64,000 nt of DNA from Staphylococcus ratti (GTDB lineage Bacteria > Bacillota > Bacilli > Staphylococcales > Staphylococcaceae). The notes beneath the pieces were generated by a model that saw only the letters and a list, made by a program, of their open reading frames with translations, made no database searches and was not told the origin of the DNA. Location: assembly GCF_020883535.1 (NCBI RefSeq), contig NZ_CP086654.1:1364001-1428000 (forward strand), read 5' to 3'. Of the stretch, positions 27,043 through 39,171 are shown one piece after another; position 1 is the first letter of the stretch; the number at the start of each line of letters is the position of its first letter. The position numbers and the translations under genes were made by a program.

Positions 27043-27590
27043 TATACATCCACCTTTCAGTTCAATAACCTTGATTCCACTTTACCACAGGAATCATTTT
27101 CAAACACGTGACACGTGTTTGATGCAATACATCGCTCGCGTTACTTTAAACTTAACAACTCAACACCCCTTTTATACGCCGCTCAACCTAAAAAAGAATG
27201 GGATAATGAAATCAAAACAATTTCTATCCCATTCCCTAAATGTTATGGCTGTACACTTTATATGCTGGTTATGTATCTATAATAATTAAGTCGCAAACTT
27301 CCGATTGCTACTTCGAGTCTCGCTTTCCCAGGCGCCTTACCTCTGCATGAACACGTTTGAATGTAATGATATACGTGTTCAGTACACATGCGAACATAAG
27401 TGAGCATGTGTTCCTTATCAACGCAGTCTATGACTGGGAGTGGGACAGAAATCTATTTGATTTCGTTGTCCCAGCCCCTAGTCATAGTTGCGGGGGAGAT
27501 ACTACGAAATCAATGTTATGTGATTTCTGTATCTCTCCCGGATTTTCGGTTTCGGCTCTATGCCTCGGGAGTCTCAACTCGGTACGCAAT
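27043..27590. repeat. Intergenic cluster of inverted repeats, no gene
   Basis: 548 bases without a supportable gene. In order: a 21-bp palindrome (27101-27121); GAATGGGATA/TATCCCATTC (27196-27234); GAACACGT/ACGTGTTC (27349-27380); ACACATGC/GCATGTGT (27384-27411); CTATGACT/AGTCATAG enclosing TGGGACA/TGTCCCA (27428-27487); and CGGGGGAGATAC/GTATCTCTCCCG enclosing GAAATCA/TGATTTC (27491-27540). The GGGACAGAAATC core recurs at 51.0-51.6 kb. Confidence 0.75.
27101..27121. repeat. Perfect 21-bp palindrome
   Basis: CAAACACGTG-A-CACGTGTTTG, two ten-base arms around one base, about 60 bases upstream of the lysophospholipase start. It could be an operator or a compact hairpin. Confidence 0.6.
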
Positions 27591-28190
27591 CTATTTAAGC
27601 AATTTCACTATTAAAAGTGGCATTGCTTTTTTCTTTGGTCTTTTATACAGTCTAAAATTAATAAAAATGCGATTTTTGAAGTTATAAAAGTTGCGATAGC
27701 CAAATGATATGAAGCTCAGTGATCCCGAAATATTTTTAACACTTTTAAACTCATCCATCGCAAGATGTGATGGAAGTCCCTTAGTTGGCTTCATTGTAAT
27801 CTCATTGCTTACTTTATGAATCACATGTTTTATAGAAGATGCAGAAACGTTACAATCACTTGCGATATCAGTTTTTGAGCGAACTTGTGTTGCTTTATCT
27901 ATAATGGCTTTCTGAATATGGTTTGAGATAAAACAGTTATCCTCAACAACATTTGTTTTAGCAGTATAAGCCCGCCAACAAACCATACATTAAAACGTTG
28001 TTTTAACAGATTTAATTACACTGCTGTCTCTTGGGATTTTAAAAAAGTAATCCTCGATAAACGTTTTCCATGTTTGTGTATTCGGTTTAGATTCGTATGA
28101 AAGGGTACCAAAGATGACGTTGGATTTCTTACCTCTATTTTTGGTTTGGTCACTTAAAATTATAGAGACATTTGCGCTATTTTTGTACAA
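27591..28190 (-). pseudogene. Degenerate, internally deleted ISL3-family transposase
   Basis: Two frames on the minus strand carry pieces of an ISL3/IS1181-type transposase. The first (27990-28190) has SNVIFGTLSYESKPNT, resembling the segment before the zinc-finger of the family, then degenerates. The second (27591-27986) has VVEDNCFISN, the helix-turn-helix DIASDCNVSASSIKHVI and the catalytic-domain opening HLAMDEFKSVKNISGSLSFI. It then jumps directly to the C-terminal FGYRNFYNFKNRI motif. About 200 catalytic residues are missing. This is comparison from memory of the family. No clear terminal inverted repeats were found. Confidence 0.75.
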
Positions 28191-28264
28191 AAAAGCAGGA
28201 TGACTTTGTCATCCCACCATAAAAAATGAAGAACCAATGTTATATTCTATCAATTACACATATA

Positions 28265-29938
28265 TTATGCAGTCGCAGATTGATGTTGTCCGTGAATCGC
28301 ATGTGTAATAGCATCTTCTAACTCTTGTTTATAAACCGCTTTTGTCGTATTATCATAGCCGACTAAATCTGCTAAAACGTCTGTTACGATATCTTTATAT
28401 TTTTGTACAGATTCAATATCGAAATAAAGCGCACCTGTACGACGAATTAAAAAGTCTGTTGGTTTGATAACTAATTCATTTTGAACACCATATAAAAGCT
28501 CCACATAGATTTCAAGCGGTAAACCTGTATTTTGGTGTTGCGCTGCTTGTGTTAAAGCATATAAATCATCAACATTAGAACCGTATTTTCTTGCAAGTTT
28601 ACGCGCAACCGTCTCATCTAAGTTGTAACCTTTAGCAAGTTTTACTTTTTCATCAACAAACGATTCAAAGTTTTGACTACCACCAACGTCGCCACCTGAT
28701 ATTGGAATATTTTTCGTATTAGCTGGTTTAAATTCGAGCTTGTATTCTTGTTTTAAACGTTTTGCAACGCGATCAACTATTTCAAATGCCATATGGCGAT
28801 AACCTGTCAGTTTACCTCCTGCAATGGTTAATAGACCTGAATCGCCTTCCCAAATTTCATCTTTACGAGAAATTTCTGAAGGATCTTTGCCTTCTTCTAA
28901 AATTAAAGGTCGAATACCAGCCCATGTTGATTCAATATCTTCATCTTTTACATGAACTGTTGGGAACATATAATTAATCGCATCGATAAGATAGTCGCGA
29001 TCTTCTTGGTTCACTAATGGACTACGCTTATCATTGTTGTAGAAAGTATCTGTTGTCCCAACGTATGTTTTGCCTTCACGTGGAATCGCAAAAATCATAC
29101 GTCCATCTTTTTCTGTATCAAAATAAACCGCTTGATGTAATGGGAATTTAGATTCATCAAATACGACGTGAACCCCTTTTGTCAATCTAAGTTCTTTATT
29201 ATTTTTTGAATAATCATGACTACGTACTTCGTCTACCCATGGACCTGTCGCATTAACAACTTTTTTACCGTGAATTTCAAATTTTTCATTTTTAATACGG
29301 TCAATTACAGCAACACCATTAACTTTATTACGTTTGTCGTATAAAAATTGATTCACTTTAGCATAGTTAATAATATCTGCACCGAGCTCCGCTGCTTTTT
29401 TCATAACTTCTATCGTCATACGCGCATCATCTGTACGATATTCTACGTAATAGCCGCCGCCTTTTAAGCCTTCTTGTTTAACAAGCGGTTCTTTATCCAT
29501 TGTTTCTTGTTTGTTTAACATACGTTTACGTTCTGATTTTTTAACACCAGCTAATCTGTCATAAACTGCCAGACCAATTGAAGTTGAGAACTTACCGAAA
29601 GTGCCTCCCTTATGCATCGGTAATAACATCCATTCTGGTGTTGTAACATGTGGCCCATTTTCATATACAATTTCACGTTCTTTACCTGTTTCTGCAACGA
29701 CGCCAACTTGAAATTGTTTTAAGTAGCGTAAACCACCATGAACTAATTTTGTTGAACGTGAACTTGTACCTGAAGCAAAGTCTTGCATTTCAACTAAAGC
29801 CACTTTCATACCACGTGCTGAAGCATCTAGTGCAACTCCTGCACCAGTAATTCCGCCCCCGACAATGACTAAATCATATTCTCCTTGTTGCATTTTTTCT
29901 TTAACTGCGTCACGTTGTAATGTTGATAAACGTCCCAT
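28265..29938 (-). CDS. glpD: Aerobic glycerol-3-phosphate dehydrogenase
   Basis: Membrane-associated flavoenzyme that oxidises glycerol-3-phosphate to DHAP and passes electrons to menaquinone. 557 aa. The FAD-binding [16 protein letters not shown] motif is near residue 22, and the FAD-family signature [15 protein letters not shown] and [12 protein letters not shown] are conserved. GGAGG lies seven bases before ATG 29938; a longer upstream frame is not supported. It has its own promoter and a GlpP-type leader (29945-30053) after glpK, and is the last gene of the glycerol cluster. Confidence 0.96.
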   Translation of the reverse strand: MGRLSTLQRDAVKEKMQQGEYDLVIVGGGITGAGVALDASARGMKVALVEMQDFASGTSSRSTKLVHGGLRYLKQFQVGVVAETGKEREIVYENGPHVTTPEWMLLPMHKGGTFGKFSTSIGLAVYDRLAGVKKSERKRMLNKQETMDKEPLVKQEGLKGGGYYVEYRTDDARMTIEVMKKAAELGADIINYAKVNQFLYDKRNKVNGVAVIDRIKNEKFEIHGKKVVNATGPWVDEVRSHDYSKNNKELRLTKGVHVVFDESKFPLHQAVYFDTEKDGRMIFAIPREGKTYVGTTDTFYNNDKRSPLVNQEDRDYLIDAINYMFPTVHVKDEDIESTWAGIRPLILEEGKDPSEISRKDEIWEGDSGLLTIAGGKLTGYRHMAFEIVDRVAKRLKQEYKLEFKPANTKNIPISGGDVGGSQNFESFVDEKVKLAKGYNLDETVARKLARKYGSNVDDLYALTQAAQHQNTGLPLEIYVELLYGVQNELVIKPTDFLIRRTGALYFDIESVQKYKDIVTDVLADLVGYDNTTKAVYKQELEDAITHAIHGQHQSATA

Positions 29939-29944
29939 ATATAC

Positions 29945-30053
29945 GCCTCCTAAAATGATAAAAAGAGAGACTTCGCCCATATCCCTTAACATAAAGTTTT
30001 ACGAACAAAATCTCTCTTCATCTCGAGTAATCTATTAACTTATCTACAGTATA
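29945..30053 (-). promoter_or_regulatory. glpD promoter and GlpP-type antitermination leader
   Basis: Minus strand: extended -10 TGCTATACT (30048-30056), six bases, then AAGTTAATAGAT and TCGAGA (about 30023-30042), then a stem made by AGAGAGA and TCTCTCT followed by TTTTTATC, then GGAGG and the glpD start. The AAGTTAATAGAT...TCGAGA block is repeated at glpF with the same spacing. GlpP is known to prevent termination in the Bacillus glpD leader; its action here is inferred. Confidence 0.7.
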
Positions 30054-30062
30054 GCATACCGC

Positions 30063-31616
<1,554 letters not shown>

Positions 31617-31649
31617 CTACTCGATTTGTATCAATGGATCTTACTAGGT

Positions 31650-32465
31650 TTAAATTGCACCGAAATCTTTATGTTTGATTTTTTTGTTTAAAATGCTACC
31701 TAATACTAAAGTGCCTACAAGTAAAATGACCGCTACAATTGTCCAAACGTCAAACGCACTTTGGAAAAACAAACGATATAGAACCGCGCCTAAAATACCA
31801 CCTGTAATTGGTCCTAAAATCGGTACGATCGCATATTGCCAATCACTGTGTCCTTTGCCATGAATAGGTAAAATCGCATGTGCGATACGTGGCCCTAGAT
31901 CACGCGCCGGGTTAATCGCATAACCTGTTGGCCCACCAAGACTCACACCAATACCAACAATGAGTAAACCAACGATAACAGGATTTAACCCGTCTGTAAA
32001 TTTGTTTGTCCCAATAAATAACAATGCAGATGTGAGTACAGCTGTACCAATAATTTCTGTAATAAAGTTAGCAGTATAGTTGCGAATTGCTGGTGCAGTC
32101 GCAAAAACACCTAATTTGGCTTCTTTGTCTTCAGTAGCACGCCAATGTGGTAAATATGTAAGCCAAGTTAAAATACCGCCGACCATTCCGCCTAAAGTTT
32201 GAGCAAGAATAAAGCCAGGTACTTGAGACCAAGGAAAATCACCTGTCACTGCGAAGGCTAATGTTACAGCAGGGTTTAGATGTGCACCTGAGAAATTACC
32301 AACTGCGTAAATGCCTAAAGTTACGGCTAAACCCCAACCAATTGCAATAACAATCCAGTCCGCACCTTCACCTTTAGATTTACGTAAAACTACGTTCGCA
32401 ACAACGCCTCCACCCATTAATAGGAGTATCGCCGTTCCGACAAACTCAGCTAAGTAGATATTCAT
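31650..32465 (-). CDS. glpF: Glycerol uptake facilitator
   Basis: Aquaglyceroporin of the inner membrane, 271 aa with six membrane helices. Both half-helix NPA boxes are intact: GAHLNPAVT and YAINPARDLGPR. The Asp after the second NPAR is typical for glycerol-conducting members. GGGAGG precedes the ATG. It is first gene of glpFK, with a promoter, cre site and GlpP-type leader upstream (32470-32608). Confidence 0.96.
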   Translation of the reverse strand: MNIYLAEFVGTAILLLMGGGVVANVVLRKSKGEGADWIVIAIGWGLAVTLGIYAVGNFSGAHLNPAVTLAFAVTGDFPWSQVPGFILAQTLGGMVGGILTWLTYLPHWRATEDKEAKLGVFATAPAIRNYTANFITEIIGTAVLTSALLFIGTNKFTDGLNPVIVGLLIVGIGVSLGGPTGYAINPARDLGPRIAHAILPIHGKGHSDWQYAIVPILGPITGGILGAVLYRLFFQSAFDVWTIVAVILLVGTLVLGSILNKKIKHKDFGAI

Positions 32466-32469
32466 TATT

Positions 32470-32585
32470 TTTCCTCCCTATAAAAGACAAAAAGACCCCT
32501 AGCGGATCCCGTATTACATTTGTTAATAACACGTGCGAAGAAGTCTCTAGCGTCTCGATTCATCTATTAACTTGTTTTAATATTA
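32470..32585 (-). promoter_or_regulatory. glpF leader with GlpP-type motif
   Basis: Six bases after the -10 box the RNA carries AAGTTAATAGAT followed by TCGAGA (about 32552-32573), the same block and spacing as in the glpD leader. Downstream a TAGAGAC segment can pair with GTCTTTTT, a weak terminator-like arrangement, before the glpF ribosome site. Confidence 0.6.
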
Positions 32586-32608
32586 CAACCGCATGTAAGC
32601 GTTGTCAA
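32580..32608 (-). promoter_or_regulatory. glpF promoter
   Basis: Minus strand: TTGACA (32603-32608), exactly 17 bases, TAATAT (32580-32585). A consensus sigma-A promoter. Confidence 0.82.
32593..32607 (+). promoter_or_regulatory. cre site (CcpA operator) on the glpF promoter
   Basis: ATGTAAGCGTTGTCA fits the cre consensus WTGNAANCGNWNNCW at every position and covers the spacer and -35 box. This predicts carbon catabolite repression of glpFK. Confidence 0.72.
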
Positions 32609-32749
32609 TCAATTTTAGTAGGATAGGATAGAATCGGACACATGTTTGCTTGGAAAAATTGATGACTGACATATCAAAAATGCAATTTTTACAACCTTTA
32701 TGAAAGGTTCTATATATAAGTTCGTTCCTTCCGAATATATACTTTAATA

Positions 32750-32793
32750 AAAAAACTCCCAAAACAGCATTCTTTATAGCTATTTTTGAGAGC
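32750..32793 (-). terminator. Terminator after the S66 peptidase gene
   Basis: On the minus strand CTCTCAAAA pairs with TTTTGGGAG (one G-T pair), followed by TTTTTTTATT. Confidence 0.72.
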
Positions 32794-32827
32794 ATTTAAA
32801 AAACATTTCTATTAACAAATGAGTATT

Positions 32828-33853
32828 TTAACGCACTGCGGATTCATCAATGTGAATCTGACACGGGTGTGTTTGAAGGGTGACTTGAACACCATAAGGA
32901 AGCGTCGCTTTCGGCTCGTTGTGTCCAAAACAAACATTAGTCATGACGATTAAATCCGTATAATTGAATTCTTCTAATATTTTTTTGAGTGCTTGGTCAT
33001 AGTCTTCTTTAAACACACCATCTTGTGGTCTACCTACAATAATGCCTCGAACACGCTCAAAGATTCCCATCAATCCCCACGCTCTAAGCGACTCCTCAAA
33101 TGACCAAGCAGGGATATGCACTTCAGAAGTTTCAATAAACAATATAGCATCACAAAATGAATCAATCTCTGGAAAATAAGGCGTACCACGCAGTTTATCT
33201 AATGATTCAAAGCAACCACCTAATAACGGACCAGAAACTTCTCCTTTACCATTCAACAAATGAAAGTCATCGTAAGCTAACTTCTCTCTTTCAAACTGAC
33301 GTAAGTGTTCATCCCATCTTAGTCCACATTTACGCATGTAAGGCGCGGTCTTAATTTCCCCGAATGCAGTAGGGTTTTGAATGAGGTTAAAGAGTGAAGC
33401 CATTGTATAATCATCATTACCACCATTTTCCGCAAAGTCAGTCAATACGGCAGGTCCGTAAAATGTAGTTAAACCCAACGAATTTAAATAAAGGTGTAAC
33501 GCTGTAATATCAGAATAGCCAATAAATATTTTAGGATTTTGTTTAATTGTTTCTGCCTCTAAAAACGGGATAATTCTAACAGATTCGTTGCCGCCAATTG
33601 TACATAAAATGGCTTGAACTGAATCATCTTGAAATGCGGCCATTAAAGATTCCGCACGGGCTTTAGGATGTTCATAATTCCATTGAATAGACTTTAATGC
33701 ATTAGGCATCACTTTCACGCGATACCCCATTTGTTCAATACGACGCATGCCTTCCTCTGTACGCCAACGTATATTATGCTCACCAGCTAAACCAGAAGAT
33801 GGCGAAACAATTGCGATCGTATCTCCTTTTTTAAGTTTTTTTGGTTTAATCAT
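32828..33853 (-). CDS. S66-family peptidase (LD-carboxypeptidase / MccF-like)
   Basis: 341-aa cytoplasmic serine peptidase. The N-terminal GDTIAIVSPSSGLAG start is typical. The nucleophilic Ser is in FIGYSDITAL (about residue 113), the Glu in FIETSEV and the His in GHNEPKATLPYG, giving the Ser-Glu-His triad of S66. The long insert and the FETSE-type motif fit the MccF branch (known to cleave microcin C-type aminoacyl nucleotides) better than the murein LD-carboxypeptidase LdcA. The real substrate is unknown. It stands alone between glpP and glpF, a place where I would expect no gene in S. aureus. Confidence 0.85.
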   Translation of the reverse strand: MIKPKKLKKGDTIAIVSPSSGLAGEHNIRWRTEEGMRRIEQMGYRVKVMPNALKSIQWNYEHPKARAESLMAAFQDDSVQAILCTIGGNESVRIIPFLEAETIKQNPKIFIGYSDITALHLYLNSLGLTTFYGPAVLTDFAENGGNDDYTMASLFNLIQNPTAFGEIKTAPYMRKCGLRWDEHLRQFEREKLAYDDFHLLNGKGEVSGPLLGGCFESLDKLRGTPYFPEIDSFCDAILFIETSEVHIPAWSFEESLRAWGLMGIFERVRGIIVGRPQDGVFKEDYDQALKKILEEFNYTDLIVMTNVCFGHNEPKATLPYGVQVTLQTHPCQIHIDESAVR

Positions 33854-33886
33854 ATAAGTCCCCCTGTTTAGTTCAACATTTCACAC

Positions 33887-34420
33887 TTACCATAATTGAT
33901 ATTCACTTGTTGTGACGTAGGTCGCACCACTATCTACAGCCTCTTGAATTTCATGCTCAGTATTAATCAAACCACCAGCAATCACTTTAACCCCAGTTTC
34001 ATTGTAAATTCTTTCAATTACTTTATTCGCAATGCCTGGCAATACTTCTACATAATCAGGTTCAATTCTCTGAATTAAAGCAATACTACGTTCTAACGCT
34101 TGACTATCAATGACGAAAACACGAAAAATCGTAATCACGCCTAATGCCTTTGCCTTTTTAATCACCTTAGTTTTTGTAGAAACAATGCCTTTAGGTTTAT
34201 AAGTTTGAATAATATATTCACAAGCAAATTCATCGTGACTGATACCTTTTATCAAATCAATATGAATAAACGGTTGTAATTGATTGGCTTCAATAAGCTG
34301 CATAATACTTTTCAAATGTCCTACATGCGTATCCAATAATACACATGTTTTATAGTCCGTTCGCATCAGCTTTTCTAAACTTTTCATTGAACGTATCGCA
34401 GGTAAAATATAAGGATTCAC
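33887..34420 (-). CDS. glpP: Glycerol uptake operon antiterminator GlpP
   Basis: 177-aa TIM-barrel-like RNA-binding regulator which, with glycerol-3-phosphate, stops premature termination of glp transcripts. The sequence has the family pattern LLDTHVGHL, FIHIDLIKGIS, YIIQTYKPKGIVSTK, and VEVLPGIANKV followed by VIAGGLI. It lies 13 bases after mutL and may be read with it. The two leaders with a shared motif upstream of glpF and glpD are its likely targets. Confidence 0.9.
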   Translation of the reverse strand: MNPYILPAIRSMKSLEKLMRTDYKTCVLLDTHVGHLKSIMQLIEANQLQPFIHIDLIKGISHDEFACEYIIQTYKPKGIVSTKTKVIKKAKALGVITIFRVFVIDSQALERSIALIQRIEPDYVEVLPGIANKVIERIYNETGVKVIAGGLINTEHEIQEAVDSGATYVTTSEYQLW

Positions 34421-34432
34421 AGCTTCACCTCT

Positions 34433-36403
34433 TTATTGAATGCGCTTAAATAAGCGTTCTATTTCGTAATTTGTAAAATTAATAATAATAGGACGACCAT
34501 GTGGACATGTGAAAGGATCTTCCCTTTCTCGAAGTTGATCGATTAAATCTGCCATTTCGTTATTTTTCAAATAATGATTGGCTTTAATCGATTTTTTACA
34601 ACTCATCATAATGGCGAGTTCTTCCCTAAACTTTGCAATATTAAGACGACGATGTTCTAACACATAATGCACCATGTCTTTAATCATGTCTTCAATATCT
34701 TCTTGAGGAAACCAAACTGGATAACTGCTAACGATATAATCGTGCCCGCCGAATGGCTCTAAAAAGAGACCTACACGTTGAAGTTCATCCATATTGTCTT
34801 CTATAATCATTTGCTCATCCTTTGTAAAATTAAATGTCAAAGGAATTAATAAATTTTGATTTTCATTATTAACTTCGCCAATTTTATCTCTAAAATACTC
34901 ATACTTTATACGTTCTTGGGCTGCATGTTGATCAATCAAATACATGCCTTCATCATTTTGAGCCACAATATATGTGCCGTGAACTTGGCCTACTACTTCC
35001 ATATAAGGTACGCGTGGTTTTGGAGTAACATCATTTATATTAGATTTACCTTGAACCTCTGATTGTTGCAATTCAGTATTAGTCTCTAGATTATCAATAG
35101 GCGTGTCCATCTCATTGAGCAATGCTCTTTGTGTTTGTTCATAGTTTTCGAATGGCGTTGTGTCATCTTGACTTTGCTTTCTATGTTGCGTTTCCTCTTG
35201 AACATCTCCCGTTGTTCGTTCATGTTGAAACGTAGAATTCGGATGTTCAGGTGACGTTTGTTGCTCATGAATTGTTGTGCTAGATGGTTGTGCATTAGAA
35301 CGATGCTCTGAATGTGTCTGTTGTTCACGCTGTTCAAACGCCATTTTTTGTTGTTCAAATTTATCAAGTACCTTTTTAGGTTGATATTTTGAACTCAAAT
35401 CATTTTTAGGAATTAACACTTTATCTTTAAATGCCGCGCGTATTTTTTCAACAATGAGCGTATACAGCTGCTCTTCTTTAGATAAACGTACTTCTAGCTT
35501 TGTCGGATGAACATTGACATCTACTAAAATAGGATCCATTTCAATATTAAGATACACGATTGGAAATCTTCCAATTGTTAAAAGCGTATGATAGCCTTCT
35601 TGAACAGCTTTATTAAGCACAAAATTCTTAATATAACGTCCGTTAATGAACAAGGAAATATAATGTCGATTACTTCTCGAATGTTCAGGTTTTGCCACAA
35701 AACCATGGATGCGATAATCACTCGTTTCACCAGTAATTTCAACAAGGTCTCGTGCCACTTTCATGCCATAAATCTCTGCCATTACCTCATTTGTTCGCCC
35801 TGAGCCATTCGTTTGTAATATTGTCTTACCGTCATTTGTTAAAGATATGCGTACTTTCGGATGACTCATTGCCATGCGATTAACGATATCTGTTATTTTG
35901 CCAAGCTCTGTATACAAACTTTTAATATATTTTAAGCGTGCGGGCGTGTTGTAAAAAAGTGAAGCCACTTTAATATCGGTACCTCTTCGTGCTTTTGCTG
36001 GTCTTTGGTCAACAATTTTACCTTCCTCGGCATAAACTTGGTGTCCTTCAATCCCATCCGTGGATGTTTGTAAAGTTACTTTTGCAACAGACGCAATACT
36101 TGCAAGCGCTTCACCTCGAAATCCAAGTGTACGAATGTGGAACAAATCATCATCTTCAACTAATTTACTCGTCGCATGACGATGGAAAACAAGATGTAAA
36201 TCATCTTCACGAATACCTGAACCATTATCTACCACTCGAATTTCAGCTATACCCGATTCTTGTACTTCAATATTAATTTCTGTGGCACCTGCATCGATAC
36301 TATTTTCAAGTAACTCTTTGACCACTGAACTTGGTCTTTCAACAACTTCACCCGCCGCAATTTTATTAGCAAGTGAGGTGTGTAAAGTTTTAATATGCCC
36401 CAT
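34433..36403 (-). CDS. mutL: DNA mismatch repair protein MutL
   Basis: GHKL ATPase that couples MutS mismatch recognition to strand incision. 656 aa. N-terminal ATPase motifs: [23 protein letters not shown] and [21 protein letters not shown] follows. A Gln/Thr/Ser-rich linker (about 345-450) leads to the C-terminal endonuclease/dimer domain, with [12 protein letters not shown] and a late CPHGRP metal-site motif. AAGGTG precedes ATG 36403. It is 16 bases downstream of mutS, in the same operon. Confidence 0.96.
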   Translation of the reverse strand: MGHIKTLHTSLANKIAAGEVVERPSSVVKELLENSIDAGATEINIEVQESGIAEIRVVDNGSGIREDDLHLVFHRHATSKLVEDDDLFHIRTLGFRGEALASIASVAKVTLQTSTDGIEGHQVYAEEGKIVDQRPAKARRGTDIKVASLFYNTPARLKYIKSLYTELGKITDIVNRMAMSHPKVRISLTNDGKTILQTNGSGRTNEVMAEIYGMKVARDLVEITGETSDYRIHGFVAKPEHSRSNRHYISLFINGRYIKNFVLNKAVQEGYHTLLTIGRFPIVYLNIEMDPILVDVNVHPTKLEVRLSKEEQLYTLIVEKIRAAFKDKVLIPKNDLSSKYQPKKVLDKFEQQKMAFEQREQQTHSEHRSNAQPSSTTIHEQQTSPEHPNSTFQHERTTGDVQEETQHRKQSQDDTTPFENYEQTQRALLNEMDTPIDNLETNTELQQSEVQGKSNINDVTPKPRVPYMEVVGQVHGTYIVAQNDEGMYLIDQHAAQERIKYEYFRDKIGEVNNENQNLLIPLTFNFTKDEQMIIEDNMDELQRVGLFLEPFGGHDYIVSSYPVWFPQEDIEDMIKDMVHYVLEHRRLNIAKFREELAIMMSCKKSIKANHYLKNNEMADLIDQLREREDPFTCPHGRPIIINFTNYEIERLFKRIQ

Positions 36404-36419
36404 CGTGATCACCTTCTAT

Positions 36420-39023
36420 TTATAATTTGTTTTGAAATTCACTTAATTTCACTAATGCTTCAATCGGGGTCATTTGTGATAGATTTAAACGTTTTATTTC
36501 CAACTCAATTTCGCTTTCTGTTGGTTCACTTTCAAACAAATCAAACGTTGCTTGTTCAACGTTAGATGTTTTTTCATGAGTTGAATTTGCATAAGTTGCT
36601 GTTGATTCTTGTACTTCGAGATGCTTCGGATTAACGGATTGCTCATTTGATTGTGTTGCTGAATCCGCTTCAAAAGCATCTAATATCACTTGAGCACGTG
36701 AAATCACTGCCTCAGGTAATTCCGCAAGTTTTGCCACTTGAATACCATAACTATGTTCTACAGCTCCTGGTTTCACTTTGTGTAAAAAAATTAATTCCCC
36801 TTTGTACTCATTAGCGGCTACGTGTACGTTTTTCAAACTTGACAATGCGTTTTCAAGTTCTGTCAATTCATGGTAGTGCGTTGAAAACAACGTTTTTGCT
36901 TTAGACGTTTCGGCAACATATTCAATCATCGCTTGAGCAAGAGCTAAACCGTCATAAGTCGATGTTCCTCTACCAATCTCATCAAAAATAATTAGACTAT
37001 GTGCAGTCGCATGTTTTAAAGCATTTTGTGCCTCTAGCATTTCAACCATAAATGTACTTTTACCAGAGACAAGATCATCGGCCGCCCCAATACGTGTGAA
37101 AATTTGATCAAAAATCGGTAACGTCGCGGATTGACATGGTACAAAGGCACCCATTTGCGCCATAATACTAATAATTGCCACTTGACGCATATACGTCGAT
37201 TTCCCCGACATGTTAGGGCCTGTAATTAAATAAATAAATTCTGATTCATCTAAATAACAATCATTTGGTACATAATCATTGTAATCCATTACACGTTCTA
37301 CAACAGGGTGGCGAGATTCTTTTAAGTTTAATGTGCGATCTTTACTAAACGTCGGTCTCACATAATTATAGGCTTGCGCAATTTCTGCAAAGCTTTGTAA
37401 ACAATCCAACTCAGAAATCATTTTAGCCTGATGCTGTAAGCGTTCTGTAAAAGTTTTGACATAACTTCTTAACTCTGTAAATAGTGCATATTCTAATTCA
37501 ACTGATTTTTCTTGAGCACCTAGAATAATCGCTTCTTTTTCTTTCAACTCATCTGTGATAAAACGTTCTGAATTAGATAATGTTTGCTTACGTTCATAGC
37601 CAAATTCACTAGGATTAAATTGAGCTAAATTCGCTCGCGTAATTTCAATATAATAGCCAAATACTTTATTGAAGCTAATTTTCAACGATTTAATACCTGT
37701 GCGTTGGCGCTCTTTAGCTTGAAGTTCAGCAAGCCATGTCTTTCCATTGCGTGATGCATCTAAATACTCATCTAATTGCGCATTGTAGCCTTCTTTGAAT
37801 AAACCGCCTTCTTTTACTGATAAAGGAGGCTCATCTACTAAACTTTCTTGTAGTGTAGCTAGTAAATCATCTAGCGGTTCTAATGCATTAAAATGTGCAA
37901 TCGCTTCAGAATCAATCGTTTGAAGCAATGTCTTAATATTGGGGATTTGGGCAATGGAATATTTTAACTGAACCAGATCCTTAGCGTTTACATTTCCAAA
38001 ACTTACACGTCCAACTAATCGTTCAATATCATACACTTCAGTTAAATAACTTCTCAGTGTATCTCTTTCAATAAAATGTGTTAAAAATTGATCCACTGCA
38101 TCATGACGTTGTTCAATTTCTGATTGTTGAATCAAAGGACGGTCAATCCATTGCTTCAAGCGACGTGCGCCCATCGGCGTTTTCGTTTTGTCCATCAGCC
38201 AAAGCAATGTGCCTTTTTTAGATTTTAAACGGATACTTTCCGTTAATTCTAAATTGCGCTTCGCATAAAAATCCATTTTCATATAGTCTATCGCTTGATA
38301 TGTCGTAGCTTCTTCTATATGCGATAAATCTCGTTTTTGTGTATCAAATATGTAATCGAGTAATATTTGAACGGCTTGTGCCATATTTGCATGCGTGATG
38401 GTATTTACGTTGTAAGTGGTATTTGAAATATTTTCACGCACAGTCACTGTCTCGGTAATCATACTAAATTGGCATTTAAGATGATCTGTTAATGGCTGAT
38501 TTACCACAATCTCATTAGGTTGAATCGTAGAAACCTCATTTATTAATGTACTCTCATCTTCAAAGTGCGTGACTTTCAATTCACCTGTACTCACGTCGCA
38601 ATAACTTAATGCATAACCATCCTCATGAATAAAACTCACAATATAATTATTTTGAGATTCATCAATGCCACCTTTTTCCATTAATGTACCAGGCGTCACT
38701 ACACGAACAACTTCACGCTTAACCATGCCTTTTACTTGACGAGGGTCTTCCATTTGTTCACAAATCGCAACTTTAAATCCATTTTGAATCAATGTCTCAA
38801 TGTAACCGTCTGCAGAATGGTAAGGTACTCCTGCCATAGGTATGGGATTCTCTTTTTTAGCATCGCGCTTCGTCAATGTAATTTCAAGAACGCGTGAAGC
38901 TGTCACCGCGTCATCATAAAACAATTCGTAAAAATCTCCTAATCGGAAAAAGAGTAAAGCATCTTGGTGTTGTGATTTAATATTTAAATATTGTTTCATC
39001 ATTGGCGTGACATTTGTCATCAT
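36420..39023 (-). CDS. mutS: DNA mismatch repair protein MutS
   Basis: Mismatch-binding ATPase, 867 aa. The N-terminal mismatch reader motif is seen as [16 protein letters not shown], with the intercalating Phe and Glu. The C-terminal ATPase has Walker [15 protein letters not shown] near residue 604, Walker [16 protein letters not shown] and the STHYHEL switch. The last ~90 residues hold a variable linker ([16 protein letters not shown]) and a short helix. Two adjacent ATGs can start it. AGGAAAG lies upstream. Confidence 0.97.
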   Translation of the reverse strand: MMTNVTPMMKQYLNIKSQHQDALLFFRLGDFYELFYDDAVTASRVLEITLTKRDAKKENPIPMAGVPYHSADGYIETLIQNGFKVAICEQMEDPRQVKGMVKREVVRVVTPGTLMEKGGIDESQNNYIVSFIHEDGYALSYCDVSTGELKVTHFEDESTLINEVSTIQPNEIVVNQPLTDHLKCQFSMITETVTVRENISNTTYNVNTITHANMAQAVQILLDYIFDTQKRDLSHIEEATTYQAIDYMKMDFYAKRNLELTESIRLKSKKGTLLWLMDKTKTPMGARRLKQWIDRPLIQQSEIEQRHDAVDQFLTHFIERDTLRSYLTEVYDIERLVGRVSFGNVNAKDLVQLKYSIAQIPNIKTLLQTIDSEAIAHFNALEPLDDLLATLQESLVDEPPLSVKEGGLFKEGYNAQLDEYLDASRNGKTWLAELQAKERQRTGIKSLKISFNKVFGYYIEITRANLAQFNPSEFGYERKQTLSNSERFITDELKEKEAIILGAQEKSVELEYALFTELRSYVKTFTERLQHQAKMISELDCLQSFAEIAQAYNYVRPTFSKDRTLNLKESRHPVVERVMDYNDYVPNDCYLDESEFIYLITGPNMSGKSTYMRQVAIISIMAQMGAFVPCQSATLPIFDQIFTRIGAADDLVSGKSTFMVEMLEAQNALKHATAHSLIIFDEIGRGTSTYDGLALAQAMIEYVAETSKAKTLFSTHYHELTELENALSSLKNVHVAANEYKGELIFLHKVKPGAVEHSYGIQVAKLAELPEAVISRAQVILDAFEADSATQSNEQSVNPKHLEVQESTATYANSTHEKTSNVEQATFDLFESEPTESEIELEIKRLNLSQMTPIEALVKLSEFQNKL

Positions 39024-39125
39024 TTATTCACTTTCCTTCTATTTCTCATCTTATAATGTTTATAGTTTAACAGATTTTATGCCTTGACTCGACTCATAGT
39101 CGTCGCATTATTATTTTATTTATGT

Positions 39126-39165
39126 AAAAAAAAAGAGATGGGCGGTCATTTCCTCCCATCTCTTA
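39126..39165 (-). terminator. Terminator of thiW
   Basis: AAGAGATGGG pairs with CCCATCTCTT across a 12-base loop, followed on the minus strand by nine T. Confidence 0.85.
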
Positions 39166-39171
39166 TTAATT

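Noticed and set aside
27357..27687. Overlapping 85- and 95-codon plus-strand frames
   Set aside because: They run through the hairpin cluster and the transposase remnant and have no start signals. They are reverse reads of structured repeats.
32583..32795. 70-codon minus-strand frame upstream of glpF
   Set aside because: It runs across the glpF promoter, cre site and a terminator, and has no ribosome site.
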